The notes below the pieces were generated by a model that saw only the letters and a list, made by a program, of their open reading frames with translations, did no database searches and had not been told where the DNA came from. The translations under genes and the position numbers were made by a program. A stretch of DNA of 64,000 nt, taken from the NCBI GenBank assembly GCA_027186245.1, contig CP114484.1:136501-200500 (forward strand), given 5' to 3'. The stretch is from Coriaria nepalensis (taxonomy: Eukaryota; Streptophyta; Magnoliopsida; Cucurbitales; Coriariaceae). The first letter of the stretch is position 1. Every line of letters starts with the position of its first letter. Of the stretch, positions 1-9,672 are shown one piece after another.

Positions 1-259
1 AAATTGAGGTTCGATAGGATTACGGCACACGTCAGTTAATATGAGGATAGTTGAGCAGGATGAGAAAATGTTGTCCGACGTTGAGGTTGAGCTATGTATT
101 GCCCTACTCGTCCTAGACATAAAGGAGAATGTGCATAAGAGGAAGAGGATAAATGGGAGGTTACTCTAATATCTGAGTAGAAAACATATCTCTCTCATAT
201 TGGACTGAGGCTGCTCTGACACCAATTATAGAGCAGGAAATAATCAAGTTACTAAGCAA
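1..259. other. unassigned flank of the gypsy element
   Basis: This stretch upstream of the first LTR has no convincing reading frame. Its purine-rich composition resembles retroelement internal DNA, but I could not place it in any domain. It may be part of an older element into which the 260-8925 element inserted. Confidence 0.3.
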
Positions 260-535
260 TGGAAGTTGGATATGTGTAAAATTGTCTAGAATTTTTCAAC
301 TTTGTCCAGATATAAAAGTTAACTAATATAACAGTATAAGGTGGATGCATTCTTTAGGATCTAAGCAACTTATAATCTATTTCCCTCTCACACACCTCCA
401 GAAACTGACTAGAGTATCAGAACAGGATTGGCCAACCTTAATCCTGATCACTTTTTGTTTGTGAGTGCAGTTGTTAATTTTGGAGCACACTGTCAGATGT
501 GGAGCCCTTCTTGTGGACGGATATCTACGTCAACA
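260..535 (+). repeat. 5' LTR of gypsy element
   Basis: It begins TGGAAGTTGG and ends CGTCAACA, giving the TG...CA termini expected of an LTR. It aligns over its whole length with 8648-8925, with the first 30 positions aligning without gaps. Most differences are G/A or C/T transitions. At about 276 bp it is short for this group. Confidence 0.7.
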
Positions 536-536
536 G

Positions 537-558
537 TTTGACGTCGACTATGGGGACC
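537..558 (+). other. probable primer-binding site region
   Basis: Directly after the first LTR the sequence reads TTGACGTCGACTATGGGGAC. This resembles a mutated form of the TTGGCGCCGTCTGTGGG block that commonly follows the 5' LTR of plant TAT-type gypsy elements. The match is partial and the tRNA cannot be named from it. Confidence 0.45.
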
Positions 559-1254
559 GTGTCTTCATTTTCAAAAGTTCCAACGGATCAGTAGCTTAAG
601 TAAGTGGTATAAAGTATGAAAAACTGTGAGGGAGAGCAAATGCATGAGAATAAGGGAGGAGAAAGAGGCAGAGGTAGAGAAAGAGGAATCCACTCACCCT
701 TACCTGAAGGGAGAGTAACACATTCTGTGAGCGTTGCCAGGGGATGACTAACACCCCCACAAACTCCTCTAGTTGTTAACAGTGGAGTCAACGTGTTACA
801 GGCCATTGAGAGAATGAAAATGGACCTAGTGGAGAGAGTTGGCCAAGTAGTTAAGCATTCAATAGACGCAAGAATCGCGGAAATAAGAGCTAGGATAAGG
901 CATGAGAGGGGAGATTGACCAAGGCATAAATATATATGTCTTCCTGTAGGGGTGCATTAAGGTTCATCAGTACGAATGGGCTCTCACCCTGAGGAGGATG
1001 ATGTAACGTCCTGCCTGAAAACCAAAACTGCATGGGAAGAGAGGCCAAGGATTCAATTGATACATCATAGAATCCAAGCCCCCTCCAGACATCGAAAGAG
1101 CCTATGCTTCTCATGAATTGGGCTAAGGAGTCTCGTGGGTAGGCGAAGGTTATTCTAGAGCTAACTAAGAAAATGAAGGAGTTAGAAGCAGTAGTGAAGG
1201 GAACAACTCTATGCATGGACGAGCTGGAGAGCTCATTCACTGAACAGGTGCAAA

Positions 1255-1860
1255 ATGCCTAGTTACCGAAGAAGTTTAGGGCTTCGGCCCTAGTGTACGA
1301 TGGAACCAAGAATTCTTGGGACCATGTCAACTCATATAAGACGTGCATGAGGATGAACTCTATGTTTGACGAAATGACGTGTAAGTGTTTTGACATAACG
1401 CTATTAGACTCAGCTAGTGACTAGTATAGATCTCTCATGCCAAGCTCTATTGACTCCTTTGATAAGCTGAAGCAACTACTTGTGTCTAATTTTTGGAAGG
1501 CAGCAAACACGAGACTCCTTCTCATGAGTCTGTACACTATAAAGTAAAACATATGGGAGGTTTTGTTGGACTATGTGAAGTGGTTCAATTGAGCTTCGAA
1601 GAAGGTGGATTGACCTGTGGATATTGGAGTTCTACACGCCTTCATAAGAGGCATGACTAATAAAACACTCATTAGTCACTCAGGGAAAAAATTATTTAGT
1701 TTCTAAGCTAAAGCGTTGTTAGAGGCAAAAAGGATTGGAGTAGCCGAAGAAATCTTTGTGTCCCAACCGAAGAGATAACGAGAAATGAGGGAAAATAGTA
1801 AAGGAAGTGAGAGCAAAAGAAAGAGAGATGACCTTAGGGGAAGGGAGAATTGAGAGAAAA
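1255..1860 (+). pseudogene. gag remnant (gypsy element)
   Basis: A reading interrupted by several stops contains the pattern of a Retrotrans_gag domain: a YDGTKNSWDHVNSY-like segment, then WEVLLDYVKWFN and a stretch where AFIRGM stands in the position of the usual 'F..GL'. A strongly basic Lys/Arg/Glu-rich tail follows at about 1760-1860. Stops fall inside the domain, so no Gag protein can be made. No zinc knuckle was recognised further downstream. Confidence 0.65.
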
Positions 1861-3179
1861 CATGAGGAAAATGGAAGATGAAAGGATGAGCATATATAAG
1901 AAAAGAGCATTTCACTCTTTAGGGATACATTCACACCTCTCCTGGCAGGTATTGAAGTGATTTACAATCGTTTCAGAAATCACAATTTATTTAGGGCCCC
2001 CGAACCATTGAAAAGTACACCGACTCAGCGAGATAGAAGGTCATACTGCAACTATCACAGGGATCATGGTCACAAAATAGATAACTCCATACACTTGAAG
2101 AGGGAAATTGAAAAGCTAATCTAGGAGGGACGTTTTGGGAGAGTTCATGAATAGAGAAGGAAGAGGGAACCAGAAAGGGGGGAGAAGGAATGACAGGAGA
2201 GAGAACAAGATGGATGCCCAGTAGAAAAATAACCTCGAACATCAGAATGTGGTGGGGGAGATTTATGTGATCGTAGGAGGATCTGAGGAGAGGGGACTCA
2301 GGGCAATGAAGTAGGTAGATGAGAAGCCTGATGCAAGCTGAGGTTTTCTCTATTTCAATAGCCCTTCGGAATAAGGCGCTAGACGACATTACTTTCAATC
2401 ACGTGGACAAAGAGGGGATTATATATCTCCATAACAATGCCATGATCATCTCATCTAATGTTTCTACCATGTTAATACACTGGGTATTTGTCGATTTAGG
2501 AAATGTTGTGGATGTTTTATCAATGCTCACTTTCAGAAGGATGGGCATCAATAATGTAAATATAAAGCCAATGAACACTATGCTAACAGTTTTTGTTGGA
2601 GGTCCTTGTATCATGAAGGGATGATAAGTTTACTAATGACTCTAGGGTCACAGAGGTTAACAATCATGGTGAACTTAATAGTTATCAACTTATTATTTGG
2701 ATATAATATTATCCTAGACAGTCATTCTTTCAACTCCCTAGGAGCTATAATCTTGACTAAACACTTATCGATGAAGTTCCCCACGGAGGGAGGAGTGAGG
2801 GTCATGAAGGGAGATTAGAAAAGCTCAAGGAAATGTTATTTGGTGTTGCTAAAGGAGGGATGAGTTGAGCAGTATGTTGAGGTTTACATGGTTGAAGGTG
2901 AGCAACTCCTAGACAAGGAAGAGTGTAAGGAGGCTGAAGAAGAAATGAAGAAGGAGGAAAAATTGAGGAGGTTGAGAGTTTCCTCAATAGAGCCACTCCA
3001 GCATATCATGTTTTTTAGAGGAAGAAAATCGAGGATAGGTATTGAGCTGGAGGATGTTGAGCTGAACAATATAGTTAAGAAATTATAGGATAATCTTGAC
3101 GTATTTGCTTGGGATACTTTTGAGATGACAAACATTAAGGAAGACGTCATCCTTCTGAGCTGACTAGGAGAATACCTCA

Positions 3180-4075
3180 TTTGTAACTGATAAGGGCACA
3201 TACTATTACAATGTAATGCCCTTTAGACTGAAGAATATTGGGCCCACATTCTAGAGGCTTGTTAACGGCATGTTTAAGAGACAATTCGGGAAAATAATGA
3301 AAGTTTACATGGATGACATACTATTGAAGAGTGTGATGAAAAGCGACCACTCAAAGCACTTGATGGAGGCGTTTGAGGTAATGAAGGAGTACATGATGAA
3401 GCTAAATCTAGAGAAATGTGCCTTCGGGGTAGGGTTAGGCAAGTTCCTGGGATACATTGTACATTAAAGGGGGATCGAGGCTAACCCGGAGAAGGTATAA
3501 GCTATCATCAACCTGAGAGCGCCACAAACGAAGAAAGAAATCCAAGCTCTAACGGGAAGTGTAGTTATGCTGAACCATTTCATGAGTTGTTTGTCCGACA
3601 AGTACTTTCCTTTCTTCAAATCTCTAAAGTATTCTCATACCAACTGATAGACAGAAGATTGCAGTAAGGCATTTGAAGAACTGAAGAGATAGTTAGCGTC
3701 CATACCATGTTGAGTAAGCCGAAGGTGGGGGAGGAAATAAGCCTCTACTTTGCAGTGAGTGGGGTAACAGTGAGCTTGGTACTAGTAAAGGAGGAAAAAG
3801 GGAAGAAAATCCCAGTCTACTACATAAGTAAAGTGATGAGTGAAGTTGAGGAGAGATATCATCACGCTGATAAAGCTATTTTCTCCCTTGTGGTAGCCGT
3901 AAGAAAGTTGAGGCCATATTTTCAAGCTCATCTCATAGTAGTAATGATTGACCTTCCTTTGAAGCAGATCCTCCAAAATCCTTATGCATCTAGAAGATTA
4001 TTGAAGTAGTCTATCGAGTTAGGAGAATTTGATATATTATATAGGCCTAGGGGCTGCAGCCATCAAGGCTTAGGC
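3180..4075 (+). pseudogene. reverse transcriptase and RNase H remnant (gypsy)
   Basis: The RT core is readable as YNVMPFRLKN, then the catalytic box as YMDD in KVYMDDILLKS near 3305, then KCAFGVGLGKFLGYIVH. The connection region continues near 3500 (IQALTGSVVMLNHF). RNase H follows from about 3710 with PVYYISKVMSEVEERYHHAD and a later LGEFDILYRPRG. Stops at about 3255, 3466, 3690 and 4008 break it. The YMDD box itself is intact, but the domain cannot be translated as one chain. Confidence 0.85.
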
Positions 4076-4169
4076 CTTAGTTGGCCATCTCATAATTCTC
4101 CAGTGAGGGTATAGCTAAAATGGAAAAAGAGAATAACATAGATGACCCAGAGGAAGAGGAGCTTCACCT

Positions 4170-4740
4170 ACCTTTATGAACACTTCAGGTAGATGGGGCG
4201 GTACATAATGAGGGTTGTAAGGCAAGGCTTATCCTGATATCCCCAAAAGGAAGAAGGATTGAATACGCACTTAGATTTCGCTTCAAGGCCTTGAATAATG
4301 AGGCGGAGTATGAGGTATTCCTTGGTGGGTTGAAGTTGGCAAGAGAGGCATGGGCTGAGCATATTAGCATATCAAGCAACTCTTAGGTGGTGGTGTCGCA
4401 GGTGCGAGGTGAATTCAAGGTAAAATTGAAAAAGATGAAGGCTTATCAGAAGACAGCCAAAGTTGTTCTGAAGAGATTTAGCTAGTACCAAAGCAGGTCC
4501 CAAGGAGTGCCAATGTCGTTATGCCTGACCAAATTAGTAAATCTGCCATAAACAAACCCATCTACCGAGACTTTAAGGAGGTACCTTGATGTGCCTAGCA
4601 TTTCAACTGAAGCTGAGGTGATGGTGTTAGAGAATGAAGGATGGATTAAAGTTATAAATAAGTACTTGATAAATGGGGTAGTGCCTTCATTGAGAAAAAA
4701 AGCAAGAAGGGTCAAAGCCTAAGCTTCTAGATGTGTCATG
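4170..4740 (+). pseudogene. second RNase H-like domain remnant
   Basis: After the classical RNase H there is a segment reading LQVDGAVHNEGCKARLILIS, then ALNNEAEYEVFLGGLKLARE. This is the layout of the extra plant-type RNase H domain (DGA...NNEAEYEALLGGL...A) found in TAT gypsy elements. Stops interrupt it near 4385 and 4480. Its presence is the main reason for the TAT assignment. Confidence 0.7.
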
Positions 4741-4769
4741 GTAGGAGACGTGCTATTTTGAAGATAATA

Positions 4770-5835
4770 TTCACAACCAAGATTAGGTGCATAGAAGAGG
4801 ATGCGAATGAGCTATTGTTAAGGGAAATTCATTAGAGAGTATGTGATAGCCACTTTGTTGGGCAGATAACCGTACAGAAGTAGATGAAGCAAGAATATTT
4901 TTGGGCTACGATGGGAAGGGATGCAAAATGGTATAGCAAGCGATATAGGGAGTGCAATGTTCATGCCAGCATACCCAGAAAGCCTTCGATTGAATTAGCC
5001 ATTGTTAGCAGCCCTTGGTTATTTACAAGGTAGGGAATAGATCTCATCGGACCCCTGACGCAAGCTGCGAAGCAAAAAAAGTATGACGTTGCAGTCATCG
5101 ACTATTTTACAAAGTGGATAGAAGCTGAGCCCCTGACGGTGATTACTGAGACGACGATAATAAAGCTTGTATGGAAGAATATTATTTACAGGTTTGGAGT
5201 GCCCAAGCGTATTGTTACAAATAATGGGAGGCAATTCGACAATTCCAAATTTAGGAAATTTTACGCTAACCGGAAGATCTTGCACTTCACTTCTTCTCCA
5301 TATCATCCAAAGGAGAATTGGTAATTAGAGGTAACTAATAAAGTAATAAAGAATCTATTAAAGAAGAGGCTGGAGGATGAAGGAACAAGCTGGGCGGATG
5401 AATTACCCTCAGTGTTATGAGCTATTCGCACCACTCCTCACAGCACGACTGGAGAAACCCCTTTTAGCCTAACCTATAGATCTAAAGCAATGGTGCACTC
5501 AGAGATCAGCGTGCCTTCTTATAGAAGGTTATCATTCACCGATGAAGAAAATAATATCGCTCTCGAGAAATCTCTCGACTTGCTCCAAGAAATGAGGGAA
5601 GAGGCCCGAATCAAGGAGGAGGCGCTGAAGAAAGGGTTGAGCATCACAATAACAAGGGGGTTAACACTAAACCTATTCACATGGGCGATTTGGTATATAA
5701 GGGTCCTCTAGAACCCAATTAGGAAGGACCCTATAGGGTGATATATGAGGTCAGACCAGGAATATACAGACTTCAGAATCAAGATGAAAAAAAGCTTATG
5801 CATCATTGGAACTTAGAAGACCTAAAGGTCTACTA
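4770..5835 (+). pseudogene. integrase remnant (gypsy)
   Basis: The catalytic core is recognisable: GIDLIGPLTQA near 5038, VIDYFTKWIEAEPL near 5095, YRFGVPKRIVTNNGRQFDN near 5190, and the region around the third acidic residue as LEVTNKVIKNLL near 5330. The second catalytic aspartate (expected TDNG) reads TNNG, so it is asparagine here. Stops occur near 5035, 5323, 5418 and 5709. The C-terminal tail (HHWNLEDLKVY) ends at a stop at about 5835. Confidence 0.85.
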
Positions 5836-5941
5836 GAAAATAGATGAAGGAAAAAAAGATTGTATTATTATTATCATTATTAAATTAAGAGGCGCCCGAG
5901 CTGTCCACCTAATGAAATGAAAAAAAAATGACAAAAAAAGA

Positions 5942-6350
5942 GCAATCTGAATAGCTGAGCACCCGCTAGGGGCTCAACATACAGAAACTTGGAGCGTTTA
6001 TTTGGTGCTTAAGAATCTGAAAAGCTAAGCACCTGATATAGGCTCAGCATCCAAAAACTCAGAGGGATTTGTTGGCATCCAAAAATCTAAAGAGTTTAGC
6101 ACCCACTAAGGGGCTCAGCATCCAAAAACTTAGAGTGCTTATTTGGCGCTCAAGAATCTGAAGAGCTGAGCACTCAATAGAGGCTCAACATCTAAAAACT
6201 TGGAGCGCTTATTTGGCGCTTAAGAATCTGAAAAGTTAAGCACCTGATAAGTGGCTCAACATCCAAAAACTTGGAGTGCTTATTTAGCGCCCAAAAATCT
6301 GAAAAGTTGAGCACTCGCTAGGACTCTCAGCATCCAAACACTAAGAGCAT
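5942..6350 (+). repeat. about six tandem copies of a 70-71 bp repeat
   Basis: The phrase 'gctgagcacc' or a close variant recurs at about 5954, 6024, 6094, 6165, 6235 and 6306, a spacing of 70-71 bases. The rest of each unit (ggctcaacatccaaaaactt, then gagcgcttatttggcgct, then aagaatctgaaaag) repeats with it. Copies differ at scattered positions. The array lies between the integrase stop and the antisense ORF, inside the gypsy element. Confidence 0.9.
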
Positions 6351-6649
6351 TCGTCAAGTATTCTAGCACCTCAATACTTTCTGGTAAGGTTGAATTCAAA
6401 TTATTTGACAAGATCAACATTGAGGTGTTCAACTTTTTAGAGAATAAGGAGGAGAAAAATGAGACTAAGTATTGAGAAGGTTATGAGAAGTATTGTGAAA
6501 TCAAAAAAGTTATAAAAGCGAGGCATTTCATTGCAAGAAAGTTATAAAAGAGAACATTTCTTTGATTGATTGATGGGAGTACAAAAAAAAAAAACTAACT
6601 GCAGAAGTGTTCATAGACCAGTTGTGGGAGGATGGTCAGCTTAAATAGT

Positions 6650-8620
6650 ATCATCAGTAGTAGGAGGACAAAGGCCTCTATCCCCAACCACCTCCGCTTC
6701 GACATAAACTGTCTTCGGCGCAGCTTTTACACCTTCAGCTTCATCTTATAAAGTGTTATCACCAATAAGTTCTATGTCGTCCACATTCAACTCGGGGAAC
6801 TTCAACTCCATGACAGCCAAGCATGACATGAAGCCTGTGTTGCTAATCTTGGACCTTAGAGTGAAGAACTCTTCAGATTCCAAGTACTTGGCCACAACAG
6901 CCTGTTCAATATAAGGAACCTGAGCTTTGAGTTTCTCCAGCTCAGCTCAGATATCTTCTAGCTCGGTCTGAACACATTAAAGACTTGTTAACTGTCTTTA
7001 GGCCACTTTTAGTTTAAGCTCATTAGCCTTTCTAAGATCAACCTCTTCATGATATTTCCTTATCAGCTGATTCTTCTCAGAGTTTAGCTCTTTTACTTAT
7101 TGAATTGAGGCCAATGTGCACTTTTTTAGCTTCTCATTTTTGGCCCTAAGATATTTGACATCCTTCTGCTTAAAGGTCTGAACCGAGGCCCCTATGATGG
7201 CCAAGGTGACTTGGCAATAAAAATAGAAATGAATGTGGGTTAGTCAAGATTTGGTGAAGTAAAGAAATAAGAGGAGGAAACACACTTACTGTGGCGAGTC
7301 TGGAGTTCAGATTTTCCTGAATTTCAAGAAGAGGGAGTCCCGTCATTATGAAGTTCTCTGATGTCAAGTGAAGGTCGGAGGTTTCCCTCTTGTATTCCTT
7401 GAGGGAGCCCTCACTGATTCTAGGCTCCAGAAGGGATCCTAACATAGCTTGCTATGTCAGGAAGGCCATGATGGAGGTGCACGAAGATAAGGGCTGCATA
7501 GACAAAGGTGGAGCAACCCTCTGAATGATGATAGTGGAGGGAACTTGGGGGGCCTGGGGGAGCAAGTGAAGCAGGCAAGGAGCTAGAGATGTCTATCATC
7601 ATCTGATTTGAGGATGGTTACTCCTTGGCCTTTGACTTTTTGGCCCTGTCCGGAGTGGTTAGTGAAGAGCCTTATCTTTTCTTAGCCTTCTTAGTCGTAG
7701 CTTTTGCCTCTAGCCTTCTCTTTTACTCGAGACACTTCTGGTCGGTCAAGGTAGCGACCTTAGCTCTGGAAATTTTCTCTACAAAACATAAGTGTTAGTA
7801 TACACATAAGAGAAAATACGAAAAATATGAAAATATTGGCAGAAGTGCTACCATGGGAAAGCGTCCTAGGCTCGGCGCAAAGGATTGTACTTAAAGGGTC
7901 AACCTCTAAGAGCGGATCAACACATATAAGGCCTCAGTTGGTTAGACGATCAGAACCACTCTAAAATTCCTCTCATCTTCTAGTTTACTGATGATAGCCT
8001 CATATATAGACTCATCCATATCAGAGAGTCTCATATCGTGCTTCGAGGTACACTTCTCTTGGTACTTAGTACAAATAGAGTAATGGCAGGATAGGCACTA
8101 CCAGTTTTCGATTTGTATAAGCCACTTCTCTTTCCAAAACTTATTGGTCGGAGGAAAATCAATTATAGGCTTGCCCTTTTTCAAAAGTAGCATAATATCA
8201 CCCCTGATTGCTCCTGCTTAAACTGATCAGGGAATGGAAGAAGTTGGTCTAGGGTGGCTATCTAGTCTCCTCATAGTTGAGCACAAACATTTCCAATATA
8301 GTCCTCCAAGCATTAGGCACTAACTGCCCATGGGTAATTTCCACGAGTATAATAGGGATTGGAGAAAATAATAAAGAGGTACCATAAAGGCCCAAGTGAA
8401 CATGTCCATATATATAGCAGTCTCCACCGACCCGTTTATACCAACTGAGGATATTCGCTCATACTCTTTAAGCACTCGAATGTTAATAGGAGAAGGAATG
8501 TTGTACTATGCTAGGATGTGAAAACGGTCATCCTCGGTGAAAGTCGAAGCAACCTCTTTGTAATGGTCCGGCCGAGGCCGAGCCGCCCCTTATTCTTTTT
8601 CTTCGATTCAGGCTAAACCT
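6650..8620 (-). pseudogene. antisense ORF of the gypsy element, coiled-coil rich
   Basis: On the minus strand between the repeat array and the 3' LTR a long degenerate reading is visible. From about 7160 down to 6650 it reads as a coiled coil (for example ELEKLKAQVPYIEQAVVAKY and FTLRSKISNTGFMSCLAVME), broken by about five stops. From about 8600 down to 8200 it reads like the N-terminal part of the 'putative plant transposon' or gypsy-type transposase family (RISSVGINGSVETAIYMDMF). TAT-lineage elements are known to carry an antisense ORF at this position. Function is unknown and this copy cannot be translated intact. Confidence 0.55.
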
Positions 8621-8647
8621 TATTTGGTCTATCCACCTCGAACGTAA

Positions 8648-8925
8648 TGAGAATTAAACATATATAAAATTATCTAGAGTTTCTCAATTTTATCTAAATA
8701 TAAAAATTAACTAATATAATAATATAAAATAAATATATATTTTAAAATATAAACAATTTATTATTCATTTCTCTTTTATATTTTTTTAAAAAAACCAACT
8801 ACTGCATCGAAATCAGATTGATCGTCCTTAATCCCCGTTACTCTTTATTTATGAATATATATGCTAATTTTAGAGCAAACGGTCGATTTTAAAGCATTTC
8901 ATAGCGGGCTTATAACACGTCAACA
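8648..8925 (+). repeat. 3' LTR of gypsy element
   Basis: It begins TGAGAATTAAAC and ends CACGTCAACA and is the partner of 260-535. It is more AT-rich than the 5' copy because many G or C positions have become A or T. No clear polypurine tract precedes it, probably through mutation. Confidence 0.7.
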
Positions 8926-9672
8926 TAAGTATTATTATTAGTTTAATCAAAGTGGAAAACTGGGGAGAATTAGTGGGACCCACTGCGATCAGATGATTCA
9001 ACTCTGGACTCATGAAACGTACAAACAATTTTAACAGCAACTAAGAAATACATGGGATTGGGGGGGGGGGTGGGGGGGGGGGGGGGGGGAGGGTGGTGCG
9101 GTAGTTTTGTCTTTCACATTTGGAAGTCAAAGTTGGTAGGCGGTATCGATTGCTTCTCATTTAGTCGGTTTCCAGGTTGGCTGGTATTCACCATTTTTTT
9201 TTATTGGCAACCACGAAGCATAGAATCTGACATATATGGTTGTTTGTTTCCTTAATTTCTGTAAATTTTTAACGTGAAAATTTTGCATAATCAAATGAAT
9301 TTTCCATAAGTAAACAATTAAGACACCCAGTAATAATGACAAAGATTTAACATTTTACCCATCTTTTTAGTTATAATAACTCACTCGCATCTTCGCCGGT
9401 ATTTGTATCTCAGCCGCCAGCAAATTAACCGCCGCCCAGTTTGACTGGAAATGGAAAATAAATAAATATAATTTATAATTTTCAATCATCAAAATGGTCT
9501 TTCATTTTCCTTTTTCTCGTCATGGTTGACTCAAATGTAAGAGAGCACAAAAACAAAAACATAAAAGCCGTTTTCAGACACAGAAAGATAAGAGAAGAGA
9601 GGAGGATGATGACATTGATGAGCCTCTTTCTAGCAGGTTAAAAGAGATAGTTAGAGAGAGAGGAAGAAGAAG
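8926..9672. other. intergenic and 5' region of the O-fucosyltransferase gene
   Basis: No gene is seen. The stretch holds a long G-rich run at 9059-9089 that is unusual for such AT-rich DNA. A purine-rich segment just before the start codon at 9673 is the likely 5' leader. No TATA box could be chosen with confidence. Confidence 0.5.

Larger units (their letters stand above)
260..8925 (+). mobile_element. degenerate Ty3/gypsy retrotransposon, TAT-like
   Basis: The element reads LTR, primer-binding region, gag, RT/RNase H, a second RNase H-like domain, integrase, a tandem-repeat spacer, an antisense ORF and LTR, all on the plus strand except the antisense ORF. The order and the two RNase H-like segments fit the TAT lineage. 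Every reading frame is broken by stops, many of them TAG or TGA at places where CAG or CGA would be expected, which fits decay by cytosine deamination. The five bases outside each LTR (agcaa and taagt) do not match, so no target-site duplication is visible. It cannot encode working proteins. Boundaries come from aligning the two LTRs by eye. Confidence 0.85.

Noticed and set aside
890..2398. Minus-strand open frames over the gypsy gag region
   Set aside because: They are opposite to the recognisable gag reading and show no family resemblance.
260..8925. Target-site duplication for the gypsy element
   Set aside because: The flanking five-base sequences agcaa and taagt do not match, so I did not claim one.
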